NCBI GenBank assembly: GCA_949361645.1
Contig: OX442417.1
Coordinates: forward strand, 11,035,150 to 11,099,149
DNA length: 64,000 nucleotides
From: Spongilla lacustris
Lineage: Eukaryota > Porifera > Demospongiae > Spongillida > Spongillidae
Reading direction: 5' to 3'
Of the stretch, positions 11,047 through 21,017 are shown one piece after another. Numbering within the stretch: the stretch's first letter is position 1; the number at the start of each line of letters is the position of its first letter. Under the pieces are notes generated by a model that saw only the letters and a program-made list of their open reading frames with translations, did no database searches and was not told the origin of the DNA. A program made the position numbers and the translations under genes.

Positions 11047-12349
11047 ACATGAACATACATGCATCTGTAAGCTTAAATCCGGGATTATGTACATTATATT
11101 AATAGCAAGCTTATGTTATTGCTTAATTTTAACTCCGGACCTGCATGCATAATAGTAATTGTTAATTTACAACCGTTACTGGTATGTACCTTAGGCGTTT
11201 TAGTTTCCATGTAATTGTTCTGAAACTGTAGTTGGCATCGCTTGACCTATGTAACGTGTTAACATATCGTACACTGCAATTGCATCCATATAATTGCAAC
11301 TTACTTGCCACTTAACTTTAGCTCCTATGTATCCATCTTTTCAGCAACCTGAGTGTGATACAGCAAACAGTGGAATTTATACATCCACTACACCTATAAT
11401 TAGTATATTACGTCATCGCATTTGTTGTACATGTATAGTGAAATAGCCATATCGTCAATAGTCACTGCTGACTGTTAAATATATTCACTGGTAATTACTT
11501 AGTGTCATATGACATTCACAATTACATTCATAATTGTAGATTCTTGGGGGGGGGGGGGGGGGGGGGGCGTTAAAGTTATAGGGACATTTGGTCCAGGTAT
11601 AAAATTAACCTACATGTATGACGTTTATAAATCATTAGATTCATTTGCTCTTGCGGATGCTGATCGATCCGGCATGCAGGGCGATCGGAGACGCGCATCT
11701 TACTGGCTTGTTAGGTCTACATGTTTGGACTCCGGCTGAAAGTCTCGAATTCGTTTGCTAATAATTATGGATATCTGGGGACTAAAAACTGAAGTCACGA
11801 CCCATTAATCACGTTGCGTATATTAACATGCTAAATCAAAGGAACAGGAACATGCAAGAGAGCAAATGGAGTGATTCTATGGCAAGTAAACAACATGCAC
11901 ATTGTTTACTGCGAGATAACAAAAGTAATTTTGGGCAGCTGCTTATATCACTGTTGAGTGATACGATCATCTGTCACGATCATGTATTGATGTGGCCTGC
12001 ATGAAGCTTGTGCATTGCCAAACCAGTGTACTATACCTTATACTGCATGGCCGGTGACGTTTCAAACTACGCTAAAAATTCTCACAGCGCAGTGTATGGA
12101 CTATGATTTAGCACGCATGTATTAAAAAAAAAGAATTTACATATGCACATGCATAAGCGAAAGACAAACAGCTGCAGTTCATTGTAATTGCGACAACAAC
12201 ATTTATAAGCGCCTCGCAACGGCCCGAGACACTAGCGAAGTGATTTATGATCGTTTCAATGCCAACATGTTGAGAATATTGTGATCAAACCGTACTTCTC
12301 CCATTGTCGTTGGGATATATAAGTATCAGTTTAATAAATGGGATAGTGT
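11047..12349. other. Intergenic, contains a poly-G tract
   Basis: AT-rich sequence without a supported gene. A G homopolymer lies at about 11545-11567. A 76-codon frame across it (11509-11739) has no coding features beyond poly-Gly. Confidence 0.5.
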
Positions 12350-13145
12350 CCAGCAAAATCGGGCTTGTGAGGTTATAATTTTATAACATTGCATGTTAGA
12401 CTAAACAACACATCTTTGCAATTGTACAACATTTTCCTTTAAAAGTTCGTACACTTGTTCTCACATCATCTCTCTATGTGGAAATCGATTTTGGTGCTCT
12501 AATTATTTTCCATGCCGCGAGTACAAAGATCGCTAACCCAACGGATGAGAATTCAACATTTCTCCATGTACGAGTGTGGAAAACGCATCAAATACACATG
12601 TAGAGGAGTCCTGTAGCTATTGTTTTGTTCTGTTCGTTTATTTCTGTATCATCCGTTACGGAGATACTGTTGAACAAACTACGTGTACGTTTTCCCGCTT
12701 GATTCGCGCCATTGATTTTGGCAAATCGCGTCCCGCTCAATGTATGGGGAGGTGGTGATTATATCTTTGGCGCGAATCAAGCGGGAAAACATGAACGTAG
12801 TTTGCTTAACTGTATCTCCGTAACGGATGATACAGGAATTAACGAAAAGGACAAATCAATAGCTACAGGACTCCTCTATGTACACTCCGAATTTGACGCG
12901 TTTTCAACATTCGTACGTGGCGAGATGTGAAATTCTAACCTGTTGGATTAGCGATCTTTGCACTGACGGCATAGAAAATAATTAGAGCTCCAAAATGAAA
13001 ACCCACTTAGAGAAATGATGTGAGAACGTATGTACGAAATATGAAAGGAACATGCAGGCTGTACCCTTGCGAAGATGTTTGGGTTAGTGTAACGTACAAT
13101 TTTTATACTGATAAAAATGTAATCCCACAAGCCCGATTTTGCTGG
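12350..13145. mobile_element. Fold-back element copy 2, 796 bp, different terminal sequence
   Basis: The ends are CCAGCAAAATCGGGCTTGTG and its reverse complement CACAAGCCCGATTTTGCTGG. The arms are ~370 bp and noticeably more diverged from each other than in copy 1. The inner core is shared with copy 1 (ATCCGTTACGGAGATACTGT, CCCGCTTGATTCGCGCC, and the centre GTATGGGGAGG), while the outer two thirds of the arms are unrelated to copy 1. Confidence 0.8.
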
Positions 13146-13980
13146 CAAATCGCTATAGAAGCAATGGAAGATATACAATTGACGTCACTCAATTGCAAGT
13201 TAAATCATGTGTATTGCTTATAAATATATCTTTTGTGTTTTATAATGTTGGTGACGAGATAATCAATAAGCGGACGAGAGTGGACATGGGAGGAAAGAAG
13301 GCGGGACTTCACCCCACATGATATACGGATACATTTGTATATAGCTACATACACGGTGACGTAAGTTACGTATAGGTACAATACAAGTAAATCGCATATC
13401 CTATATTGGTGGTGTAGCAATTGAAGCAGCAGCAGCTGTGAAAATGTTTCGCCATATATGCACCCTTAGACTTTACGTCAATATATGTGAAACTTCGTAT
13501 TTGTATAGTGATTCAGTTATATTAGTATACGCCTATCGCATGCGCATATATGTTACATTCAGGCGCAGGCAAGCTTTTGCAGGAACGAATAAATTAAAAC
13601 TTTCGCTAGCTGTTAATTAAACTATTCAATACAATTTAATATTTGCCACAGAATTATTGAATCGTCCGCCCCATGGCCCACACACAGAAGGTGTGCTATC
13701 TAGATCAGAGATAATGCCTAGGTTACTTACAGTAAGTAATGCGCATCCAGGCGCATCTAGATAGCATGTGTGTGCGTTTGTACTGTGTGTGTGTGTGTGT
13801 GTGTGGTATAGAGATCTGCCACTCGTGGTGTACATGTACAAAAAAATGTAGGCATCCTTATAAGCTTACGAAAATATAATGACACGACCAGAGGTTAATT
13901 GACAATGAATACGATTAAAAATTCATTCATAGTAATAATAAATGAATAAATAACTGAGTAAATGTCTACGATATGTTATT
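13146..13980. other. Intergenic, with a (GT)n microsatellite
   Basis: No gene is supported. A (GT)n run of about 11 repeats lies at 13783-13804. Short direct copies of GCGCATCTAGATAGCA-like sequence occur around 13690-13765. Confidence 0.5.
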
Positions 13981-14148
13981 CGTTTTATGAGATTTTGATG
14001 CTTGTGAATTTACATAATCGCTATATCTTCCAAACGGTTTGCGCTGTTGACTTCCAATTTTTAAACTTCATACTACACCACTTATCAATGGTAAACTCGA
14101 TTTTCGGACCTTGCACTTGCTTATTACCCCACCGGATTCAAGCGCCAT

Positions 14149-14262
14149 CTCCGGCCCTCCCACATGCCCAATGTATAGCACCTTCCTTCCCCCCAAATAA
14201 CCAAAATAGAATATTGGTTTTGCTTCATTGTGCACGCTGCCACCAAACACACACAGCCACTT
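14149..14262 (-). repeat. Split direct repeat B2 (3' end of the recombinase element)
   Basis: Begins CTCCGGCCCTCCCACATGCC at the insertion junction and continues, after ~45 extra bases, with GCTTCATTGTGCACGCTGCC and CACACACAGCCACTTA, matching B1. Confidence 0.75.
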
Positions 14263-14611
14263 ACAACAACCACAACAAGACTATCACAGCCACCAAGGCT
14301 TGATCCAACCACACAGCATTACAAAAAACCACACAGCATTACAAAACATCACGCAACCCTTAGAGCGGGGCAACAAACAAAATTTGATTTAGAGTGGGTG
14401 GGCCCACACCCCCTCACGGAAAAAACCCACAGTGAGGAAAAACCCATTTTCTTGGGAGAAAACCTCAAAGCAGGAAAAATAACCCAACAATCGCTCTGCA
14501 AACAGGTACACACATAATTAGTTCATAGAAAGATCCAGCCAATCTTCAAGATCTACTCCCTGATCAAGTGTTGCACCTATACGACAGATAAAACACCACA
14601 AAACCAAAACA

Positions 14612-14783
14612 AACAAGAAAATGTTGCAGCACGTGCACGCAAGATTAGAATGAACACTCATACTAAGTACCAGCATTTTAAACCCCCAACCACGTGGCCC
14701 AATCACGCGCTATACAACCAATCACATTTGGGAGGGAGCTAAATTTCTGCCTAATTCACCGTGTTCAAACGTCAGAAATGTAT
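14612..14783 (-). repeat. Split direct repeat A2
   Basis: Direct copy of A1. It abuts B1 at ...AAATGTAT|ATCTCCC (plus strand), so the internal B1-A2 junction joins the same two sequences that form the outer ends of the element. Confidence 0.85.
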
Positions 14784-14850
14784 ATCTCCCTCCCACATGC
14801 CCACTGTAGCTTCATTGTGCCTGCTGCCACCAAACACACACAACCACTTA
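14784..14850 (-). repeat. Split direct repeat B1
   Basis: Plus-strand sequence CTCCCTCCCACATGCCCACT followed by GCTTCATTGTGCCTGCTGCC and CACACACAACCACTTA. It matches B2 but lacks a ~45-bp insert present in B2. Confidence 0.75.
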
Positions 14851-14874
14851 GAGACACAAAGAATGGGGTGATGC

Positions 14875-15833
14875 TTAAATGCCCAATTGCTTAGAAACCT
14901 CCAGACGCCTTTCCACTGAGTCTTTTACATAACCATCCTTGGCTGTTTCGGACTTCCAATGACCATGATGCTTGAATAGCCTGTCCTCTACACCTGAATT
15001 AGCTGCTGCAGTGGCCCCTCCTGCCCAAAGGCTGTGCATGCTGAACAAAGTGGGGTCATAACCTAACTGGGAGATTTTGCTTAGTAGCAGCTCTCTCAGC
15101 CTAGTGTAAATTAGCCCCCCAGTCTTCCTCAATCGCTCTCCAGCTTTTGTTGGAATTACTCCACGAAACAAAACCTTTGTGTGTGCTTTCCAATTCCCCC
15201 CTATGGAAATATCTTTCCATCATGGCTACTGGGCAGGTTGGCAAACCTGTACATGCAACGACTAGGGATGCTCCATCCCGATATTGATCGGTCTTACTAG
15301 ATTGTACCCTAATCACCATGCTCTCACTGTTGAAGGGATGTCATCACATTACCAGTTTAACTAACACGTCACAGTGCATGAACCCAGCAAAGGCTAACAG
15401 ACACACTGCCAACGACCTGATCTCAGTCAGGGATGAGTCTGGCCCAGCTGCCTCCACCATGGCCTTCAGCATATCGGCCGTGATAGGTTGCGGACTTTTG
15501 GTCTAGCCAATGTGTGCTTTAAACCTTCCAAGGTGGTTTGCACTAATGGCAATCCCCCCCCAATGGCTGCAGCCCTGCCAGCCCATGCAACCATGAAAGA
15601 GCATGCACTGCCTCCTCTACTGCTGCCTTAGACCCTGTGGACTCACTGAGGTGCTGCATGTACAGCACTAGATGGACTTCCTTTACAGGAAAACTTGGCA
15701 CCCCTTGTCATGCATCAGCCCAGACCTTCTATCTCCGATATGCACAAAGATACTTCTTCGAAGTGCTGTCTGCCCTACTCTTTAGCACTGTCACAGGTAG
15801 TGCCTGGGCAAGCCTCCATAAGTCAGGGTCCTC
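14875..15833 (-). pseudogene. Decayed tyrosine recombinase (phage-integrase fold)
   Basis: Three reading-frame pieces line up in order on the minus strand. The N-terminal core-binding segment (15833 to ~15520; VLKSRADSTSKKYLCAYRR, then VKEVHLVLYMQHL) holds in-frame stops. The catalytic part begins with ADMLKAMVEAAGPDSS and LAFAGFMHCDVL. It continues through two stops into SSKTDQYRDGASLVVACTG and CPVAMMERYF, then a frameshift near 15110-15170 leads to HSLWAGGATAAANSGVEDRL, GHWKSETAKDGYVKDS and the end at 14875. The putative nucleophile Tyr (DGYVK) and a GHW motif remain. Both positions where this family has catalytic Arg are changed: His at 15374-15376 (GFMHCD) and Trp at 15025-15027 (HSLWAGG). 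It is not functional as read. Confidence 0.85.
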
Positions 15834-15949
15834 TTAATTGCTGAGCAATGGCCACATGCCTGAGGAGAATATGTCTGCAGAAGAGATAGGGCTGCAGTAA
15901 GTCATGCCAGTATGCTTAATCAACTCAAACACTAGTATGTCACAGCCAC

Positions 15950-16510
15950 CGAGGCCTGACCATACCCACCAGTAACCTTTCCACTGCAACATGTCCTAGC
16001 CACCAAGGCAGGGAATCACCAGCCGCTAAGGCTGACAATTACACCACATGTAACCACTGCTGAAAATACAAACACAGCACCATTGCACGCAAGGCTGACA
16101 AAAGGCTGACAACTGCACATAGCTGCCCAATTAGCCACTATGGCTGATTATAGGCTGGGAATACTAAGGCTGACCATAATGCACACATAGCCACTAAGGC
16201 TGAACATAATACACACATAGCCACTAAGGCTGACCATGATACACACATAGTCACTAAGGCTGACCATAATACACACATAGCCATCAAGGCTGACACCTAG
16301 CCATCAAGGCTGACAATAGCCATCGAGGCTGACACATAGCCACTAGGCTAACATAACAATACACATAGCCACTAAGGTGACACATAGCCACTAAGGCTAA
16401 CAATACGCACATAGCTGCTAAGGCTAACAACACACACAGCCAATAAGGCTCAAAATACGCACATAGTCACTAAGGGTGAAAATACACAAATAGCCAATAA
16501 GTAAGGCTGA
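15950..16510. repeat. Tandem repeat, ~17-30-bp units of AGCCACTAAGGCTGAC type
   Basis: About 18 copies of (C/T)AGCCA(C/T)(T/C)AAGGCTGA with short variable linkers such as CATAATACACACA. It lies inside the recombinase element between the gag-like and recombinase remnants. A single related copy (CACAGCCACCAAGGCTTGAT) occurs in the spacer at ~14284. Confidence 0.8.
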
Positions 16511-16959
16511 CTCCTTTGGCTCTTCTCATATTAAAGTACAGTATTTAACGCACAAGTCATATAAACCTGGATAGTGGTCCCCTTCAGTCAATGGCCCTCA
16601 GACTTATTAGGCAATGCACACATATAATACTAATGCCCATCACAAACACACCCAAGGCCACATTACTTTAATTTGTCCACATAACACAATGACCATCCCC
16701 ATGGCAACCCAAGTACTTATATTACCTTACTGTGATGATATCCCAATGGTCAAATGCAAAAATCCACTGACTTGTACTGCTTTCCAAAGTTATTAACATG
16801 CATTAGATCCACATTATTTCCTGATTAATTTGGCTATTGCAATACCTAACAACATTGCTCAGAATGTGAAGGTGACACATTCACCACCTCCCCTTCTCAT
16901 TAATCCCCTGCAACACGTGCCCACACCCGTATAGAAAAGGATACGGACATGCGAAGTCA

Positions 16960-17395
16960 GTAGGCCTCACGCATAACCTAAGCTCGCTTCAGTTCCACTA
17001 GCATTTCCGATCCGCCTCTACATCCGCGAGGTCGCCATCCTCGTACTCATCCACCCGCGGATTCTGCGAACTACTTCAGTCAATTTCTATCTGCGGGTAC
17101 GAAGATCTATACCTTCATTCTTTTCCTTCAGTGCCAAATCCAACCGCTCTTCAAAGACCGAGAGGGAAGACTTCGCATCCACCATCTCCACGCACGCCAT
17201 AGCTGTCGCCATCTTGTCCGCCACCAGCTGCTTGCTTATAGAACCGGGCTGGAGTTCGTTCCCTCGCATCTTTGACTGCCGGCGCTCCTTTCCAGCCTCA
17301 ACGCTATCTCTTCTTGACCCTGCCTAACGATTTTCATCTCCTCTTGCAATTGTTTCATGCCCTGGAGAAGTTGGTCTACTGCTTCCTTCTCCATT
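16960..17395 (-). pseudogene. Gag-like coiled-coil ORF remnant of the recombinase element
   Basis: Starts at an ATG seven bases inside repeat A1 with MEKEAVDQLLQGMKQLQEEM, a heptad-like helix rich in Glu, Gln and Leu. The frame breaks after ~45 codons (RLERSAGS) and resumes in another frame with KQLVADKMATAMACVEMVDA and FEERLDLALKEKNEGID before a stop near 17087. The position directly after the 5' repeat and the coiled-coil character fit an ORF1/gag-like protein. No zinc knuckle is seen. Confidence 0.5.
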
Positions 17396-17401
17396 TTACG
17401 C

Positions 17402-17582
17402 AACAAGAAAAAGTTTGCAGCACGTGCACGCAAGCTTAGAATGAACACTTGTACTCATACTAAGGTACCAGCCTTTTAAACCCCCAACCAAGTGGCCCAA
17501 TCACGTGCTATACAACCAATCACATTTGGGAGGGAGCTAAATTTCTGCCTAATTCACCGTGTTCAAACGTCAAAATGTATGT
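17402..17582 (-). repeat. Split direct repeat A1 (5' end of the recombinase element)
   Basis: About 180 bp, roughly 93% identical to A2 at 14612-14783. Shared blocks include GCAGCACGTGCACGCAAG, TTTTAAACCCCCAACCA, and CACATTTGGGAGGGAGCTAA. It ends at the insertion junction. Confidence 0.85.
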
Positions 17583-18161
17583 AACTTTCGGTAGGAGTAA
17601 TCAAATCGCTGCAGATTCGGTTTAATTTGTAGATAGAGTACCTATCGATTCGTTCTTTTTTTATGCCATCCGTTACAGAGATGCAGTTGAATAAACTACG
17701 TCCACGTTTTAATTTCCAGCTTGATTCGCGCCAATGTTATAATCCATTACATCACAATTAGCCCAAATCGTTTGGCGCGAATCGAGCGCGAAAATGTACA
17801 CGTACGCGTATTTTGTTCAACTGTATCTCCGTAACGGATGGCATAAAAATGCAGTAACGAACAGAAAAATTCAATAGCTAAGGGATCTTTCTATCAACAA
17901 ACCGATTTTGAAACGATTTGATTACACCTACCGAAAGTTATATGGCGGGTTTGAACCCGGTGGGGTATTGAACATTGCAATACTGGTATAGAGCAAGTGC
18001 AAGGCCCCAAAATATACTTTACCATAGAAAAATGGTGTGGTATCACTGGTATGAAGTGTTGAAAATAGGAAGTCAACAGCACAAACCGTTCGGAAGATAT
18101 AGCAATTTTAATAGGATGCTATATATATATACATTCACAAGCATCAAAATCTCATAGAACG

Positions 18162-18905
18162 TTGAACATGTACTTCAATTTGTACTTTCGTCTGAGACTT
18201 GTGAATTAATATTACAATGATGTAATTGCATCACCCAGCAAATAAAATACGGTTTGTTACCTCTTACATTTAAGCGTGGGGAAATATGTTATTTGGCCTA
18301 TGCTAGCTGGTCAGTCCAAACAATTAGTCACACAGTACAGCTATTTACTGCGGTAAGTTGGAAAAACGCTATATAATGTGCATGCAAATTACATGCATGT
18401 ATACAGTGGTATGTAAAACGTTCCGCAATGTATAATTTCTTTAGGTTGCTTACAGAATTCGCATCAGTGTAGAAATTGTCCGAGTGACTGCATGTAATGT
18501 CTGTGTGCATGTGTTCCGCGCAATGAATCGTACGTGTGTATAATTAAAAATGATTATGATTAGTCTAGATCTAATTAAAAATGACCATTGGTTTATGGAG
18601 TGCAGAGCAGAGGCCAGTACCTTTTGCACTTGCTCTATAACGGAATTGTTGTTCAGGATAATACCTTATTCACCTTCGTGGATTAACTTTTTTTTCGTAG
18701 AGTTAACAACAATAATGCCATGTGTACAAACACTATGATACACGTGTACAAACAGCTTACATCGTTATTGTACCTACATGTACACATATCGTGTAGGAAT
18801 ATATACCGCATGGTAATTACTTGCACATATATATATATTATTATAACTATAAATAATGCAACTGTCTAAATATTGCAGTTTTGGTATGATACAATATATA
18901 TGGAA
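18162..18905. other. AT-rich spacer between fold-back copies 3 and 4
   Basis: No supported gene. Short ORFs only. Contains (AT)n runs near 18825-18840. Confidence 0.5.
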
Positions 18906-19363
18906 CGTTCTATGAGATTTCGATGCTTGTGAATTTATATATATACAATGCATATAATTATAATATTATATGTATGTATCATCCTATTCAAATCACTATA
19001 TCTTCGAATTCCGAACGGTTTGCGCTATTGATTTTTAAAACTTCATACTACACCACTTCTCTATAGTAAAATAGAATTTGGGGCCTTGCGCTTGCTCTGC
19101 AACGATCGATGCCCCACCTGATTCAAACTCGCCATAACTTTCGGTATAGTAGGAGTTTCAAAATTCGGTTTTTTGAAAGAGATGTCCCTGGATTTTCGGT
19201 TTGTTAATTTTTATGCCATCCGTTACGGATCCTACCGGCCGAAAGTTATGGTGGGTTTAAACCCGGTGGGGTATCGAACGTTGCAATACTGGCATGAAGC
19301 AAGTGCAAGGCCCCAAAATGTATTTTTTACCATAGAGAAGTGGTGTACTGTTGTATAGAACGG
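18906..19363. mobile_element. Fold-back element copy 4, internally deleted
   Basis: Begins CGTTCTATGAGATTTCGATG, the same terminus as copy 3, and follows the family arm (TTCCGAACGGTTTGCGCTAT, GCCATAACTTTCGGTA). It crosses a shortened centre at about 19220-19235, where GTTACGGATCCTACCGGCCG replaces the usual core, and returns along the right arm. It ends abruptly at TATAGAACG after CATAGAGAAGTGGTG. Confidence 0.75.
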
Positions 19364-21017
19364 CTTTGTTGTCTACAATTGTATAAGTGCAAACACGTTT
19401 CTCATTTCCAAATACTACTAAAACCGTATGTATTTATGGTTTAGTATTCCTTTTTAAATCTCTGCATTTAGGTCCATACCTTAATATGTTAGAAAACGTT
19501 TATGTTGTTGGACAAAAGAATATATACTCTTTGAATAGCATGTTTTGATATTTTATTTTTTGTACATCAACAATACATTGTGAAAAGATAAAAACAACAT
19601 TGCCGGGTGACACAGTAGTTTTGCTCTTACACTGTCGTTAATGTTATTATTTTGCAGACTTGCATTGCCTTTGTATATTGTTTCCAAGCAAGCCAATATA
19701 AACAGGCCTTGCAAAAAAGTTTGATAGCAGCATTCTCAGTAACACAGTAAATTTTAATTTTCATTTGGTGTTTTAATACCAGTGATGTTGAAAACTGAAA
19801 ATGGAACCTTTTTTAAATAAGAAATTCATGATCAGTTGCGTGGTGCTCATTTTTTCACATTGATTGCATCATAAAATCTAGAGGAATGGCCATAGGGAAT
19901 GGTGTGAAAAGAAGTTTAGAACACTTGTGCTTCTACGACATTAAACATTAAATCGTTCCAGTACAATTGCATGACCCATACCATGAATATTGATGCATTA
20001 TACCTACCATCCAAATTTGAACAATACTGAAGCTACATTATCTTTGACTTAAATTGAAAGAAAAGAGTACTGTATATAAATGAGATACACTAACTTGGGA
20101 TGCTGATACACAGGAAATGAATGAGGGGGTGTTCATTATGAATCATTGATGAGGGGAGAGTGTGGTAGGGGTATGTATCCCTGCACTACTAGCAGCTATA
20201 TGGTGTGAGGGAGCACTGTATGCTAACCCACTGGAATTTGGGCTCTGCCCCAGAACTCAATGCATTTTAGTTGTAATTGAAATGGCTTATTAAAACATGA
20301 TTTGTGTGTATATGTGTAATGCATGAAAATACAGTATATTGCATTTAAACAATACTCAGCCATATGAGGGTAGTTGATAGAGGAAGTACTACATTGTATA
20401 TGTTTGGTGCATGCATTATCTGGTCAAAACTGAATGTTTTATTTTAGATCGTGTGTCATCAGTGATCGATGAAATGTATGCAAAGAAAACAAAATTTTCA
20501 ATACAGCAACATATGAATGACCAATATTTGGAAACATGTATATAAAGATATGTAGTGCAATATGCTTTGCTTACGTGAAGAAAATTATGCAGCTGGCTAA
20601 TTAGGTCAGCATCAATTTCAATGATGTCATGCAGGTGCATCATTGACATAACTTTTTACTCTTCTGTAAATATAGAAAGAACTTTTTGTAGCTAGATACA
20701 GGTAGAGTAATGCCTAATGTTTGATTAGTAGAACTGGGATATTAGAATTTTCATTTCTGCTGACAAAATTTGCAAACATATCTTCATGGATACCAGAATC
20801 TTCGGATTATTTGTGCCACAATTTAACTTCACATATGCTGAAAAACAGGTTGCGGCCATTTTCAAATATTGGTTGGCATAGACACATGTATATAGAAACA
20901 TACACAATGATAAGGTTTTATTATTATTACTGACATGTTCAAAAGTAAATGATCATTATAATTATACATTTTTATTCTCAAACAGAGTAGTAGTGTACGC
21001 TCATTCCCGACAGAGGT
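19364..21017. other. Intergenic region upstream of the Ig/FN3 receptor gene
   Basis: AT-rich sequence with only short frames and no recognisable element. It presumably contains the promoter of the gene starting at 21018, but I see no convincing TATA box or initiator. Confidence 0.45.

Larger units (their letters stand above)
14149..17582 (-). mobile_element. Tyrosine-recombinase element with split direct repeats (Ngaro/PAT-like), decayed
   Basis: The element's ends are fixed by its insertion into fold-back copy 3. Read on the minus strand the order is A1 (17582-17402), a gag-like coiled-coil remnant (from 17395), an internal tandem repeat (16510-15950), a tyrosine recombinase remnant (15833-14875), B1 (14850-14784), A2 (14783-14612), a ~350-bp spacer, and B2 (14262-14149). 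The A1...B1-A2...B2 arrangement is the split-direct-repeat layout known from Ngaro and PAT-like retrotransposons, which use a tyrosine recombinase and make no target duplication; none is seen here. I find no reverse transcriptase, and the 1.1 kb between the two remnants is too short for one. The copy is therefore non-autonomous or internally deleted. Confidence 0.7.
13981..18161. mobile_element. Fold-back element copy 3, split by a 3.4-kb insertion
   Basis: The left piece (13981-14148) begins CGTTTTATGAGATTTTGATG and continues through the family arm to CAAGCGCCAT. The right piece (17583-18161) resumes in the expected place with AACTTTCGGTAGGAGTAATC, passes through the core (17660-17850), and ends with the mirrored terminus CATCAAAATCTCATAGAACG. 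Joined in order, the two pieces give a palindrome of about 750 bp. The interrupted point corresponds to the uninterrupted sequence CGCCATAACTTTCGG of copy 1. Confidence 0.85.

Noticed and set aside
15841..17086. Reverse transcriptase in the recombinase element
   Set aside because: The interval is short, half of it is a tandem repeat, and no YxDD-like motif or long frame is present on the minus strand.
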